Positions 1-10,627 are shown, counted from the stretch's first letter. The stretch is 64,000 nucleotides of DNA from Cryptomeria japonica (GCF_030272615.1 NC_081415.1:368843667-368907666); one strand, 5' to 3'. Program-made: numbers and translations. The notes: generated by a model not told the origin, from the sequence alone.

Positions 1-640
1 TTATCACAATATTAGAGATTGTTTCCCCTATGGAAACGATCATGCTATGGAATCTTGTTGTGTAGGAATCTCGAATCAGAGGAAAGTGTGCCACCTTAGT
101 CAACCTATCAATGGTGACCATGATAGCATCATGTCTATGAGAAAACATCAGAAATCCAACAATAAATTCCATCGATATGACATCCCATTTCCAATCTGGA
201 AACAGGTTCAACTACAACAAACCAGTGAGATGTTGATACTCTACCTTCACTCATTGGCACTCCAAACATTGAGACACAAAATCTTCTATATATCGCCTCA
301 TACCGACCCAATGGTACAAATGTCAAAGATCTATTCACATCTTCTTGACACCTATATGTGTCGAATAAGGTGCATGGTGTACCTCTGACAAGATCAAAAC
401 ATGAAATCCATCCAAAGGTGAAACATAAATACATCTCAAATGGTAAAGAAGACGATCTAGCTCCAAAGAATAACCTACAAATCTCCCCTCAAGAGCTCTT
501 CCTGAAGAAATCTCCACACTAACCTCTTGGTACCAAGCATCAGAAGTAATCCCACTAAGAATCTGACTCCTCAAATCCATGCCAAGAGTTAACACTGATA
601 CCTCATGCCTCCTACAATTCAATGCATCTACCACAAAATT
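1..640 (-). pseudogene. gypsy integrase (zinc-binding region and catalytic core, partial, broken)
   Basis: The minus strand at about 335-600 carries the end of RNase H (a GKENFVVDALNCRR-like stretch) followed by the HH part of the integrase zinc domain (ILSEVHHAPYSTHIG). The core begins near 200 with WDVISMEFIVGF and continues HDAIMVTIDRLTKVAHF, the standard gypsy integrase start. The first Asp of the DDE triad, normally in S-M-D-F-I, is Glu here (codon 167-169). A frameshift separates the zinc domain from the core. The protein would insert the cDNA into the host chromosome; the window edge removes the second Asp and the Glu. Assignment is firm and function is lost. Confidence 0.8.
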
Positions 641-1190
641 CTCCTTTCCCTAGATATACTTAACCCAAAATCATACTCACAAAGGAACTCCATCCATCTA
701 CAATGTCTGGCATTCAGGTTCGACTAAGTGAAAATACTAAAAACTACAATGATCACTATGTAACTCGAACCAATGCCCAAGGAGAAAATGCCCCACTCTC
801 ACTAAAGCATGAATAACTCCCGCTAACTCCAAATCATGAATGGGATAATTTAACTCACAATCCTTGAGTCTATGTGACATACACAATCACTCGACCATCC
901 TGCATAATAACTACTCCTAAACCTTCCAAGGAAGCATTAGTACACACCAGAAAACCACTTGTTGGATCTAGCACTGCTAAAATAGTTGCACTAGTTAGAT
1001 GCTCCTTAAGAATCTAGAAAGTTGCCTTGCACTACTCTGACCAAACAAACTTCTTCCCATTCCTTTGAAAGAAAGTAATAGGTTGGGCAATCTTTGAAAA
1101 CCCCTGAACAAATTAATGATAATATCCTACAAGGGCCATAAAACTGCGAACTTCGCCCATATTAGGAGGTGTTGGCCAATCCACAATCAC
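600..1190 (-). pseudogene. gypsy RNase H domain, broken
   Basis: Directly after the RT thumb region, translation gives a connection segment (VGYYH, then a GFSKIAQPIT-like stretch) and the RNase H start VCTNASLEGLGVVIMQ. In active gypsy enzymes this reads T-D-A-S, so the first catalytic Asp has become Asn (codon 936-938). Several stops lie between 650 and 920. The domain would degrade the RNA strand of the RNA/DNA hybrid during reverse transcription. It ends in the usual GKEN-ADALSRR-like linker before integrase. Confidence 0.7.
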
Positions 1191-2000
1191 CTAAATCCTA
1201 GAGGGATTCATTATGATACCCTCACCTGAAATGACATGGCCTAAATACTTCACCTTAGTTTGAAATAACTCACACTTAGCTATATTGGCATACAACTGAT
1301 TCTCAAGAAGACAGTGTACCACCTGCCTCATATGCTCCTCTTGCTCCTCCACATTCCTCAAATACACCAATATATCATCAAGTAACATAGGAAAAAATCT
1401 TCCAAGATAGGTCCTAAATACTCCATTCATCAAACTCATGAAAACTGAGGATGCGTTATTAAGCCCAAAAGGAACCACTTTAAACTCATAATGTCCATAA
1501 CGAGTGAGAAATTTTGTTTGATGAATATTTGCCTTGTGAATCTAAAATTGTTGATACCCTGACTTAAGGTCTATCTTAGAGAAGACCTGAGCATTCTTAA
1601 TTTGATCAAAGAGGTCATCAATCCTTAGAAAAGGATAATGAATCTTCACCGTCACCTTATTCAGCTTTCGATAATCTATACACAAGCAAAGAGATCCATC
1701 CTTCTTAACAAACAACACTTGTGCTCTCCAAGGGGAAACACTAGGAAAAATGAATCCCTTAGCCAACAAATCCTCCAACTACAACTCACTTAACTCTTGA
1801 GTAGTCATCTGATAAGGTTCCTTAGATATAAGCTCTACTCCAGGGACTAGGTCTATCCAGAAATCAATGTCACACTTAGGTGGCATACCCAGAATCTCGG
1901 TGGGAAACACATCCAAAAACTCTTGAAGAATAGGATGATGATGAAAGAGATCATCATGACTCTCACTCTCATCTAACTCATTATCTCTTACTACAAACAA
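1191..2000 (-). pseudogene. gypsy reverse transcriptase, broken
   Basis: Three minus-strand blocks make up the polymerase. At 1779-2000 is the pre-RT linker (ILQEFLDVFPTEI and a protease-RT spacer). At 1542-1778 are [14 protein letters not shown] and [13 protein letters not shown], which carries the first catalytic Asp. At 1191-1478 are VPFGLNNASSVFM, the DD box as MLLDDILVY, and KCELF..KVKYLGHVIS. The aromatic residue of the usual F/Y-x-DD box is Leu, but both aspartates remain. Breaks between blocks are stops or frameshifts. This is the best-preserved domain of the host element. It would copy element RNA into DNA within virus-like particles. Confidence 0.88.
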
Positions 2001-2099
2001 ATGACAACCTTGTCATGCACACCGCTTCAACTGCATAGTGGAAATCATGGGAGAGGAAAATAGGTTGTTGCACACCCACAATCTCCACACTCTCACCAC

Positions 2100-2430
2100 A
2101 ATCATCAAGACATTACACTCTCTTACCATGACAATCAATCTTAGCCTGATGTGCCTCAAGCCAATCCATACCCAACACGACTCCATAGGACCCCAAAGAG
2201 AGAACACAAAGGTCTACTATGGTGGAACAAACTCCCAAATCCAACACACAACTATGCACAAGGGAATCCATTGCCACCTTGGACCCCGTAGCTAGATCAA
2301 CTTGGCACCTATAGACTTGCTTTGCCACTCCAAGCCCACATCTCTCTACTAAAGATGGAAATATAAATGAATCTGAAGCACCTGAATAAAATAATATTGA
2401 GCAAGAAGTACCACCTATCTCACCTGAAGT
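2100..2430 (-). pseudogene. gypsy retropepsin, active-site Asp lost
   Basis: The minus strand reads ILFYSGASDSFIFPSLV and then, about 70 residues on, GVVLGMDWLEAHQAKIDC. This is the plant gypsy aspartic protease layout (usually LFDSGATHSFI ... VILGMDWL). The catalytic Asp of D-S-G-A is Tyr (codon 2386-2388, GAT to TAT). The second half is open from 2328 to 2113. The protease would cut the Gag-Pol polyprotein, so this copy could not mature its own particles. Confidence 0.8.
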
Positions 2431-2539
2431 CCCACAACTGTACCCTGATGCTCAGCCTGACGATTATCAAACATTGCAAATATACAATGAGATCTCCCTA
2501 CATCTTCTATGGTGTGCTCTAAAGTTGATGACCTCTGAC

Positions 2540-2981
2540 CAGGTATCTGAGTAGATCTCTAAGGACAATACACTACAATATGACCCTGCTAGCCACAAGT
2601 GAAAAAACCTCCCCTGCAAAAGCCATGGCTAACTGAAGGTGCACTGGACTGCTAGAAATTGCCTCCATTAGAGTTCTGCTGAGAAGTCTGCCTTGGCTGA
2701 GTTGCCTGAAAATGATTACTATGCTACCTATTGTGCTTCCTAACTTCCTACGATCTGTTCCTGCAAACAAAGATCTCACTCTTGAAACTCTTCTTCTATT
2801 TAAACCATCCACCTTTGAATGATGGAGGGTGACTCCTTGATGCCTATGCTTGTGCACCTCTCACAACTAAACCTAAACCTGGAGCACTAACAGTTTGCAC
2901 ACCTAGTTGTCCACATAATGCCAAAGTTAGGTTTTCCTCAACCAAGTGTGCCTTCTCTAGGGCTACCTCCATAGTCTTGGG
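2540..2981 (-). pseudogene. gypsy Gag C-terminal part with degenerate CCHC zinc knuckle
   Basis: From 2981 leftward the translation reads TMEVALEKAHLVEENLTLAL, the helical segment that closes plant gypsy Gag, followed by a low-complexity stretch. A zinc knuckle lies at about 2565-2605: FFTCG-stop-QGHIVVYC. The first Cys of C-x2-C-x4-H-x4-C is Phe and a TAG stop falls inside the knuckle. The knuckle would bind element RNA. The nested element's 5' LTR begins at 2982, immediately upstream in coding direction. Confidence 0.65.
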
Positions 2982-4172
2982 TGTTACTACTTATTATAGT
3001 TGCCATTAGTTTTATATCCAAAGTCATTCTATATACTCTAGTCGGTTACTACTACCAAAATATTCAGTCAGTATGCACAGAGCAGTCGATCATAGAAGAA
3101 AGTAGTCACAGAACCTAGTATACACCGAGTTGTTTACCGAATAACACTGTATGTCTACCAAGAAGCAATAATGATACACCGAGTTGATATACACCGAGTG
3201 AAACGTTTTACCAGATTCATTGAACCTAGACACTTGTGTGGAAATGTGTTACAAGATCGAGGAGCAAAAGAACCGTTATCACATTGGAAATTGCACTTAA
3301 GGATTGTGTATGATTTTGAGGTCATCTAACCACTGAAATATTTTGTATGGTTATTCATTCAATAAATCACATTTGTAAGATCGAAGCAATGAACCAGATC
3401 ACTGACATAAGAGATCTATTTATACAGCATGGATTAGGATCAGATAGACATTATTGAGGTATGAGTGTGAAGAAAGACATATGTGAAAAGTAAAATCATG
3501 GGAAAGCACTGAGTATTGAGACTGTTAGAGACACAGAGGTCACCGAGAAGGATTTCAGAGAACAGTCAAAGAACAGAGTAAACAGAAGGGTTTACCGAGT
3601 TACTTTATGGGTTATTGAGGTATGCTATAAGCAAGGTAATCTCATTTTGAGCACATAGAATCTGCTATAACATTCCAAATGTAAAGTTGCAGATATTTGT
3701 AAAGATTTTATTGTAATATTTTGAAGTTGTAAGAGAAACCTTTAATAGGGTAAAAGACTCTAACAAAGTCTATAAATTGTAAAGCCTTTAACCAAGTGCA
3801 GCATTTAGAATAAGTGTTGTAAAATCCTTTAGCAAGGTAGATCTAATGATCTTGATACCCCTAATAGGGTAAGCTATCAGAAATAGCTAAACATGTAGCT
3901 CTAACCAAGCACTCTTTATTATTGCAGTAGTGAAGTTGTGGGTGCCATCCCCATCGCAGTTTTGCTCTCTAACCAAGAGTTTCTGCGTAACCAAAATATA
4001 TGTGTTATGGAGTGAATCATGCATGATTGTTATTTATTTGTTTTAGCTTTATGTTATGTTACCGCAGTTTTTGATTTATGCATAACAGTAAAGATATTGT
4101 TGAAGAAAAGTTTTGAAGTACTGATTCACCCTTCCCCTCTCAGTACATTAGCTTTCCATAGTGGGCCTAACA
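2982..4172 (+). repeat. 5' LTR of nested element (1191 bp)
   Basis: It begins TGTTACTACTTATT and ends GGGCCTAACA directly before a PBS, giving TG...CA ends. It holds repeated TACACCGAG/TTACCGAG words near 3130-3200 and 3590, and a long run of 'aacaaagtctataaattgtaaagcc'-style spacers at 3730-3960. The pyrimidine-rich stretch CTGATTCACCCTTCCCCTCTC near the 3' end is shared with the LTRs at 10628-12121 (inverted) and 49689-50881, which suggests one LTR superfamily. Confidence 0.85.
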
Positions 4173-4174
4173 AT

Positions 4175-4186
4175 TGGTATCAAAGC
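4175..4186 (+). promoter_or_regulatory. Primer-binding site (initiator tRNA-Met type)
   Basis: TGGTATCAAAGC lies two bases after the 5' LTR. The usual plant PBS complementary to the 3' end of tRNA-iMet is TGGTATCAGAGC, so one base differs. This is where minus-strand DNA synthesis would start. Confidence 0.85.
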
Positions 4187-4234
4187 CTCAATCTTGGAAA
4201 AGGGTTTAACAGCCTAAAGAAAAAGATCTTATCA

Positions 4235-5525
4235 ATGGAAGGCTATAAACAATCTCAGAGAATTGTGTATCTGCAAGAAGAGTTGAATCATGCTAATCAA
4301 GTGATTGCAGACATGCAAAGACAAATGCAAAAATCATTGAAAGTTAGAAGAAGATTATCTGATGATTTATAGGACTCTCAACAGCTAGTGGAACAAATTG
4401 AAACATCATCTGAGAATAGTATATCTGAAGAGACTGAAGAGATGATTGGAGAACTGAAAGAAAAGAACAAAGCACTGACTGATCAGCTAAAAGCAATGAA
4501 AAGAGGACATGAACATTTCAGCACATAGATGACTGAGAATCTTGATGCATTAAGGACAGCCAAGGAGAAAGTAAGAGATCTAGAAAGAAAAACAACAGCT
4601 TGAAGCATTAGTATCTGAAAAGAATGATGAAATCACAAGGTTAACTAGAATTCAAAGTAATCTGTCACATCAATTGGGTTATGCACATCATGAAGCAAAT
4701 CTGAAAAATGATGAGAATCAAGCATTGAAACTTGAAGTATCAAGGTTGACCGATGAACTTGAAACAGAGAAGAAATCCAAAGTAACACTAAAGAAGAGTT
4801 ATGAAGCATCAAAGATGTTGGATGAGCAACTAAATACAAGAAGACCCAACAAAGAAGCAGGACTCGGTTACAAAGGAAAAGACTCTACCGAGAAGGGAAT
4901 CCACACTACCGAGAGAGGAGAATCATCAAAGCAAGCTGGAAACAAGAAGAGCATAAAAGGAAAGAAGCCTATTTGCAACTACTATGGAAAACAAGGACAT
5001 ACTGCTAATATGTGCCAAATCAGAAAAGGTAAGCAACCGAATGTCACTAAGTCTAATGATTATTGTAACAATTGCAATAAGTATGATCACACATCTAACC
5101 AATGTAGGACAAAGTCTGTTAACAATTATCAGAAGGCAAAATTCAAAGGGTTTTGTAAAAACTGCAATAGATATGGACATAGTACCGAGAAGTGTTGGTT
5201 TAAGCAAAAGAACTATATGTGGTTTGCACACCGAGCAAATACTAGAGGCTACCAAACTCACATAGATCCTTACCGACAATATTCTGTAGTACCATGGGAT
5301 TACAATACAAGGATATGGTGTGAATGTTGTGGACGATATGGACATATAAGTACCAACTGCTTTATAAGTTTTGGAATGAACAACCGAAGATCATGGAGAA
5401 ATCCTGGTATGGCATGTTTTCATTGTCACAAAGTTGGACACTTGGCTAGAGATTGCAGAGATCAACCTAGAGGACACACTGAGGAAATAAAAGGCAAATT
5501 ACAGATGATTTGGAGAAAGAAATAA
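4235..5525 (+). pseudogene. ORF1: Gag-like protein with coiled coil and five zinc knuckles
   Basis: The frame from ATG 4235 would encode about 430 residues. The first half (to about 4860) is Glu/Lys/Gln-rich and predicted coiled coil. A basic linker follows, then five knuckle units between 4975 and 5457: CNYYGKQGHTANMC (second Cys replaced by Tyr), CNNCNKYDHTSNQC, CKNCNRYGHSTEKC, CECCGRYGHISTNC and CFHCHKVGHLARDC. It is broken by TAG stops at 4370 and 4526 and by a one-base frameshift in an A-run near 4590; the track is open from 4674 to 5525. Such knuckles bind RNA or single-stranded DNA. Most plant Gag proteins carry one or two. A nucleocapsid role is inferred from position and knuckles, not shown. 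Confidence 0.75.
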
Positions 5526-6131
5526 ATTGTGTCAAATGAAGAAAGCACCTTACCTACCAAGTTAGGTGCACCTATTCCAAATTAATCGGCAAAGGTATGA
5601 AGGGACTGCATTCTTTCAAAGGTTAAATCTTAACAGTTCCTATTTTATCATGTAGTTAATTCAAAAATCTACATAGCTAAAGATGCATTAGGAAATTTGA
5701 AATTTTATCAAGTCTTTTTGAGCACTAGTCAAGTCGGTAAATTCAGGAAGCCTGTCTAGTCGGTAAACACAGGAAGTCTGGCTACTCGGTAAAATCACAA
5801 AAAGAAAGGTAAATTGGTTTAAGGGAACCAAATGCATTTAATATCTTTTGACCTAACTGCGCGAAGCCCAATAAGGTATATTGTGTACTTAAAAGCTTTT
5901 ACGTGGTCATTTCACACTTACCAAGTTTTCAAGAAAGCAGAGCAAAGCGATTCAAAGGCGATCAAATCACCTCCCGAGCAAATTTCAAGGTATTTACACA
6001 TCGATCTCAAGCATTTCTTAGAGCTAGCTACCAGGAAATATCAGTTGTGATTATCTACTTTAGATTTGTTTGCCATTTGAAAGACTTCGAACCCTAAGAA
6101 TCTTTTGTTAAGAGATTATCCGAAATCTGGA
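5526..6131 (+). other. ORF1-ORF2 spacer with three short direct repeats
   Basis: No reading frame is recognised here. At 5730-5800 the unit AGTCGGTAAA-(t/c)-(t/a)CAGGAAG occurs three times with slight changes, about 25 bp apart. The spacer may carry an internal leader for ORF2, but nothing in the sequence proves it. Confidence 0.6.
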
Positions 6132-9100
6132 ATGGCACCTAAGATCCAGAAACCCGTTGTTGTTGAGAACATTCAAAAGCCCTCACTGAAATATTCTCTA
6201 ACTCCCAAAGTTGCATCTGAACCGGATGATAAAACCGCATTTTCACTCATTCCGAATAGGGTTTTACTAGTTGAGGATGTCAGATTCTTCACTAAATGTC
6301 GTGTTGAGGAACTAGGTCATGTTTAAATTAAGGACACATATGATGAATTGTGTATCGATGGGAAATTGGATAGCAAGTATGAACACATCAAAATCAAGGG
6401 ATTGACTGAAGCCCTAACCTATCCCCGTGTCTTCAAACCCCAATGGGTCAAGTTTGTTCTGAGCAGAGTTCATGATGATTTCATGTGGTTAGCGGAGCAA
6501 CCATTCAAAATCACCAAGGAAATCATTCATTTGATCACCGGTTACCCTATTTTTTATCATGCCCGAGCTCAGAAAATGATATCTCAGAAGGAATTGATCA
6601 CTCTAACAGGAGTTGAATCAGACTGCAAAGGACTGAAATTGAACAATGTAATAGATGCAGAGTTGAAGTTTGCCATTAGAGTAATAGGTTATTGTTTCTT
6701 CCAATTGGCAAGGGAAAATAGTGTACCATGTGCAAGAATCGATTTAGCATATAAAATTATGAAGAAAGGAATGAAAATTGATCTTTGTGAAGTATTGCTG
6801 AAAAACTTGTTTGAGAATCTAAACACCATAAGGAAGCCGAAGAAGAACGACTCGGCTAATACACTGAAGTTTGGATCACTTCTGGTATGCATGTTTTTCT
6901 ATTTTGAGAAATTCTTTCCATCAGTCGATAATGTAGTTTGGGAACTACACCGACCAATCACCCATCAAATTAATGACTTCATCAAAAGACTAGGTGATAA
7001 CTTTAATGATATTATGGATGATTATTTCAGAAAGTTTCAAGAAAAGATGCATAACAGGTATAGAATTCCACCCCAGTTAGTAGAGAAATACGAGGATGAC
7101 ATATGTTTTGAAGTGGACACCGACTACTGCTATGTTAATGTTGTGGAACCAAGAACTCAATCTTTGCCACCTATGGGTTATGAGATTGATTTTGACATCA
7201 CACAATAGCAGATAGATGATTTTCTTACATTACCAAGGCATGCTACCGAGTTGAGGTATGGAACATATGAAGAAGTGAAGGAAAAAGTAAAGATGAGAAT
7301 TGTAGTACCTAAGGCTACAAGGAAGGCAACAAAAATGATCAAGGCATTAACGGAGAAATTTGGAGAAGGTTCTTCCTCCACACCTGTCAAGGGCACTATA
7401 GTAATCACCGAGGAGGAATCTGAAGCCCAAGAGGCAGCTATAACACTGAGCACCGAGTTGCCAAAGGGAAAAGTTTTGAAAAGAAAGAAACAGGATACAT
7501 CACAGGTATCATCGACTCCTTTAATAAAGTGCCCAAACACAAGATCATCTGCAGCATCACCGAGTAAGAAACCAAAGAATGTTGTCGCACCCAAGGTAAC
7601 AAAAACTTACAAGAAATCTACTCGGAGACTCATTTTGACTAAAGAGTCCAGTGACACCGAATCTGAAGATGCAAGCAAATTTTAGATTGTCAAGAGTAAA
7701 AAGGTAAATGTACATAGTGTTGACAATTTTTGTACTAATCTGAAGCAATATGGTGGATTTGGAGCATTCAGATATTATGAAAAGAGACAAATAGAAGAAG
7801 TTGTCATCTGCACACTACTGAAATTCTGATTGGTCCCATTGGAAGTATCTAAATCTCTTCCAAATGAATTATATTTGCATATTGATAATAGGTGGAAGTA
7901 TGCCATGGACTTAGAGAAATAGATGAGAGAAAGAAGTCTGGTACATCTTTTTCCAGACATGTCGATAGATGAGATCACTGAACATCTGAAAAACTGCCAA
8001 ACAAAATTCCTAGTCAAGCAAAGAGCCTTGAAATTGATGAATGGCCTTTACTTGGATGTAGAGAATGAGACCAAAGAAAAATGGCAGGAAATCTTTCGAA
8101 TCAAGAATGTTGGTGAGCAAGCTGAAGTTGAAATAGTTGATGTCACCGAGCAAGACCCTGTTGACACTATACAAGTTGATGAGGATATCATGGACACCGA
8201 GGCACTTGAATAGGAAATGATAGAAGGGAATGCATATGCCAAACTGGTATCTGGTGAGTCAGTTTTGGAACAAGTTTAGCCTTATCCTTCGGTCACTCAA
8301 CCTACTTAAACTAAGGCCCCTCAAGATACTGAGCAAGGAACAGAAGGTCACAAGTCTACAAAAGGAGAAACTACTTCTCAAGCCACTAAAGAACAGTCTT
8401 CTCAAGCTCCTTCTAGTACTGAAAATGTTACATCTGAGACCCCAAGCATAGAAGCACCGAAGGACACCACAAAGGCTACATCAGAGGTTCAAGAAATTGA
8501 TAAAAGTGTTGCCTCTACCGAGCAACCTACCGAGGGTCACCAAGCCTCACAAGCCATTGTATTAGTTAAACCAGTGAAAGGTAAAGAAAAGAAGATGAAA
8601 AAGCATAGTTTCAAATTAGATTTGTCAAAACCAATAGTGTTGCCGAATGTAGACATTTCCAAATTAAAAGGGAAAGCACTCATTGAATTCGGTGAACTAT
8701 GCAAAGCCAAAGCAAAACAGGAGAAGCAAATGGCTATTCAAAAGAAGAACAAAGTACTTCAGAAGGTGAAAGCACTATTAATAGATATGCTACCTGAAGC
8801 TACAGTGACAAAAGATACAGCCATCCACATTCAACTGGATGAACTCCTAACTAAAATAGAGACATCTAGAGTAGACGCATATGAATATTTGAGCAAGTTA
8901 AAGGACAAAGAGCTCACTACTAAAATGATTGAAGAGATACAGAAGGCTATTGCTATTGGCAAAGTAAAAATTATCAAATTTATTGCTGAGTTGTCCCCTC
9001 AACTCAAGCACATTCTTTATTTATTTTAGAAACTCTGTACATTTTCTTTATTCATTAAGGATATCAAAAATAAAACTGAAGTGATTGAGAAAGAGATCAC

Positions 9101-9470
9101 CGATCTCTCAAATAAGTTGACCACTGAGCCAAATTCTATTCAGCATTTTTATACAAAATTACAAAATCTCATGGCTCAACAATTGGAACTCAAGAATGAA
9201 GAGCACAAGATAAGGATGGACATAATGACTCTTCAGACAGTATTCATTCCTCATCTTTCATCCTTCCAAGAGTAGATCAAAAAAGCTACCTCCCTATCCA
9301 CTCAGCAAGAGGGAAGCACCTTAGATGGACTAATTTCACTATTAGCTAACATTACAGCTCAAAATTCACTCATGGACAGTGTCAAGGATGCCCTCTCTGC
9401 TGCCCTTACCGATGCAAAGACAAAGTATAAATCAAGTTTTGACCAGTTGCCACCACCAAATGGTAACTAA
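6132..9470 (+). pseudogene. ORF2: about 1112-codon protein of unknown function, ten in-frame stops
   Basis: One frame runs from ATG 6132 (MAPKIQKP) to TAA 9468 with internal stops at 6324, 7206, 7683, 7827, 7920, 8211, 8277, 8307, 9027 and 9273 and no frameshift. The layout is: a globular N-terminal part (6132-7210; WLAEQPFKITKEIIHLITGY, FGSLLVCMFFYFEKFFP); a basic Ser/Thr/Lys stretch (7290-7680); a second globular piece (7690-8210); a Thr/Glu/Gln/Ser-rich linker (8220-8570); and a Lys/Glu-rich coiled coil (8574-9275). No RT, protease, integrase or transposase motif is visible. The N-terminal part has the flavour of proteins annotated as putative plant transposon proteins, but I cannot confirm that family. 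It follows ORF1 by 606 bp on the same strand. Function unknown. Confidence 0.75.
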
Positions 9471-9799
9471 GTTTTGATGTTTGTCAAAAAGGGGGAGTGA
9501 GTATAGCATCAAAGTATCAAAGAGGAAGTGTAGTATACAAGGGGAGTATACCAAGCAGAACAGAGTATCCAAACAAAATTTTGACAGGAAGAGCAGTATA
9601 CCGAGCAATTATCACAGAATATTGATCACCGAGCATGCAAAATCAGAATTTTGTACAGTATATTGATAAGGGGAGTATATCTGAAACATACCATTTTGTT
9701 GACTAATGTATATACTGTCTATTTAGTCAAATTTTGTAAGTATATAGATTTTTGAGTTATGATTTTGAAAGGAGTTTTGTCAAACATCTCAACTAATGT
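9471..9799 (+). other. 3' untranslated part of nested element
   Basis: After the ORF2 stop comes a purine run (CAAAAAGGGGGAGTGAG near 9484-9500), then GTATACC/ACCGAG-rich sequence with no reading frame of note. The first purine run could be a second polypurine tract; the one at 9800 adjoins the LTR. Confidence 0.55.
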
Positions 9800-9812
9800 C
9801 AAAAGGGGAGAT
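9800..9812 (+). promoter_or_regulatory. Polypurine tract
   Basis: CAAAAGGGGAGAT lies immediately before the 3' LTR TG. It is the standard plus-strand priming site and fixes the element orientation as plus. Confidence 0.8.
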
Positions 9813-10084
9813 TGTTACTACTTATTATAGTTGCCATTAGTTTTATATCCAAAGTCATTCTATATACTCTAGTCGGTTACTACTACCGAAATATTCAGTC
9901 AGGATGCACAAAGCAGTCGGTCATAGAAGAAAGTAGTCACAGAGCCTAGTATACACTGAGTTGTCTACCGAGTAACACCGTATGTCTACCGAGCAGCAAT
10001 AATGATACACCGAGTTGATATACACCGAGTGAAACATTTTACCAGATTCATTGAACCTAGACACTTGTGTGGAAACGTGTTACA
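9813..10084 (+). repeat. Truncated 3' LTR of nested element (first 272 bp)
   Basis: It begins TGTTACTACTTATT and matches 2982-3253 up to the shared GTGTTACA. After that the 5' copy continues as LTR while this copy switches to antisense gypsy gag. About 920 bp of LTR is missing. Confidence 0.85.
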
Positions 10085-10627
10085 AAATATATCCAAATGA
10101 AGCCTCTTCTCCTCCATACACCACCAAGTGGAAGCAAAATCATGAAGATGCATGATATTGCACCTAGCCTTAGTGTTACTATTATACATATGCATAGAAA
10201 AATACCTACCCAAATCCAAGAGCCAAGTCTTTGCCTCCATCCCACTGCTAGACCCATGCAAAGTGGGAGGTCAAGACCTAAGAAGATCCCTCATGTGATC
10301 TATTGAAATCACATCCTGATCTAATGTTGCATCATCTCTCCTCTATGGTGAGTGCTCTCTCTCTCACTCCTGATACTCAAATCTATCTTGACAACCAGAA
10401 TGATGAGAATCCTCCTATTGATTCTACTCTTGCCTCGGTCATAAATGTGAAAGAAGTTCATGAAGAACATTAACCACTGCATCACCACCTTGTTGGTTCT
10501 CACCGTGAGCCCCTTCATTTTGTTGATTATGGTACGGCTCCTCTTGGCGAGCCTCTTTAGAAAACTCTGGACGAGGATTCTATCAAGTACCCACATGATG
10601 ACCACCTTGACCATGATAACTCAATGA
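10085..10627 (-). pseudogene. gypsy Gag, N-terminal and core segment
   Basis: The minus strand carries SSSGMEAKTWLLDLGRYF, then KARCNIMHLHDFASTWW. This is the signature of the plant gypsy Gag core (EA..WL...RYF ... KA ... HL...A..WW). Upstream (10300-10620) is a Gln/Glu/His-rich Gag N-terminus in another frame (NQQNEGAHGENQQGGDAV). Comparison with the 2981 side shows that about 100 or more residues of Gag between the WW motif and the C-terminal helix are missing, apparently deleted together with the end of the nested 3' LTR. Confidence 0.75.

Larger units (their letters stand above)
2982..10084 (+). mobile_element. Pol-less LTR retrotransposon with two long ORFs, nested in gypsy gag
   Basis: A 5' LTR (2982-4172), PBS, ORF1, ORF2, PPT and truncated 3' LTR (9813-10084) are all in plus orientation. 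The first 272 bp of both LTRs align by eye with about a dozen differences, mostly transitions and about half at CpG sites. None of protease, RT, RNase H or integrase motifs is visible between the LTRs, so mobilisation would need enzymes from another element. The 3' LTR stops where gypsy gag sequence resumes. The left flank is also gypsy gag, which shows the nesting. Confidence 0.85.

Noticed and set aside
4019-4234. An ATG at 4019 opening the frame that leads into ORF1
   Set aside because: It lies within the 5' LTR and crosses the PBS; the ATG at 4235 is the first one after the PBS in the same frame.
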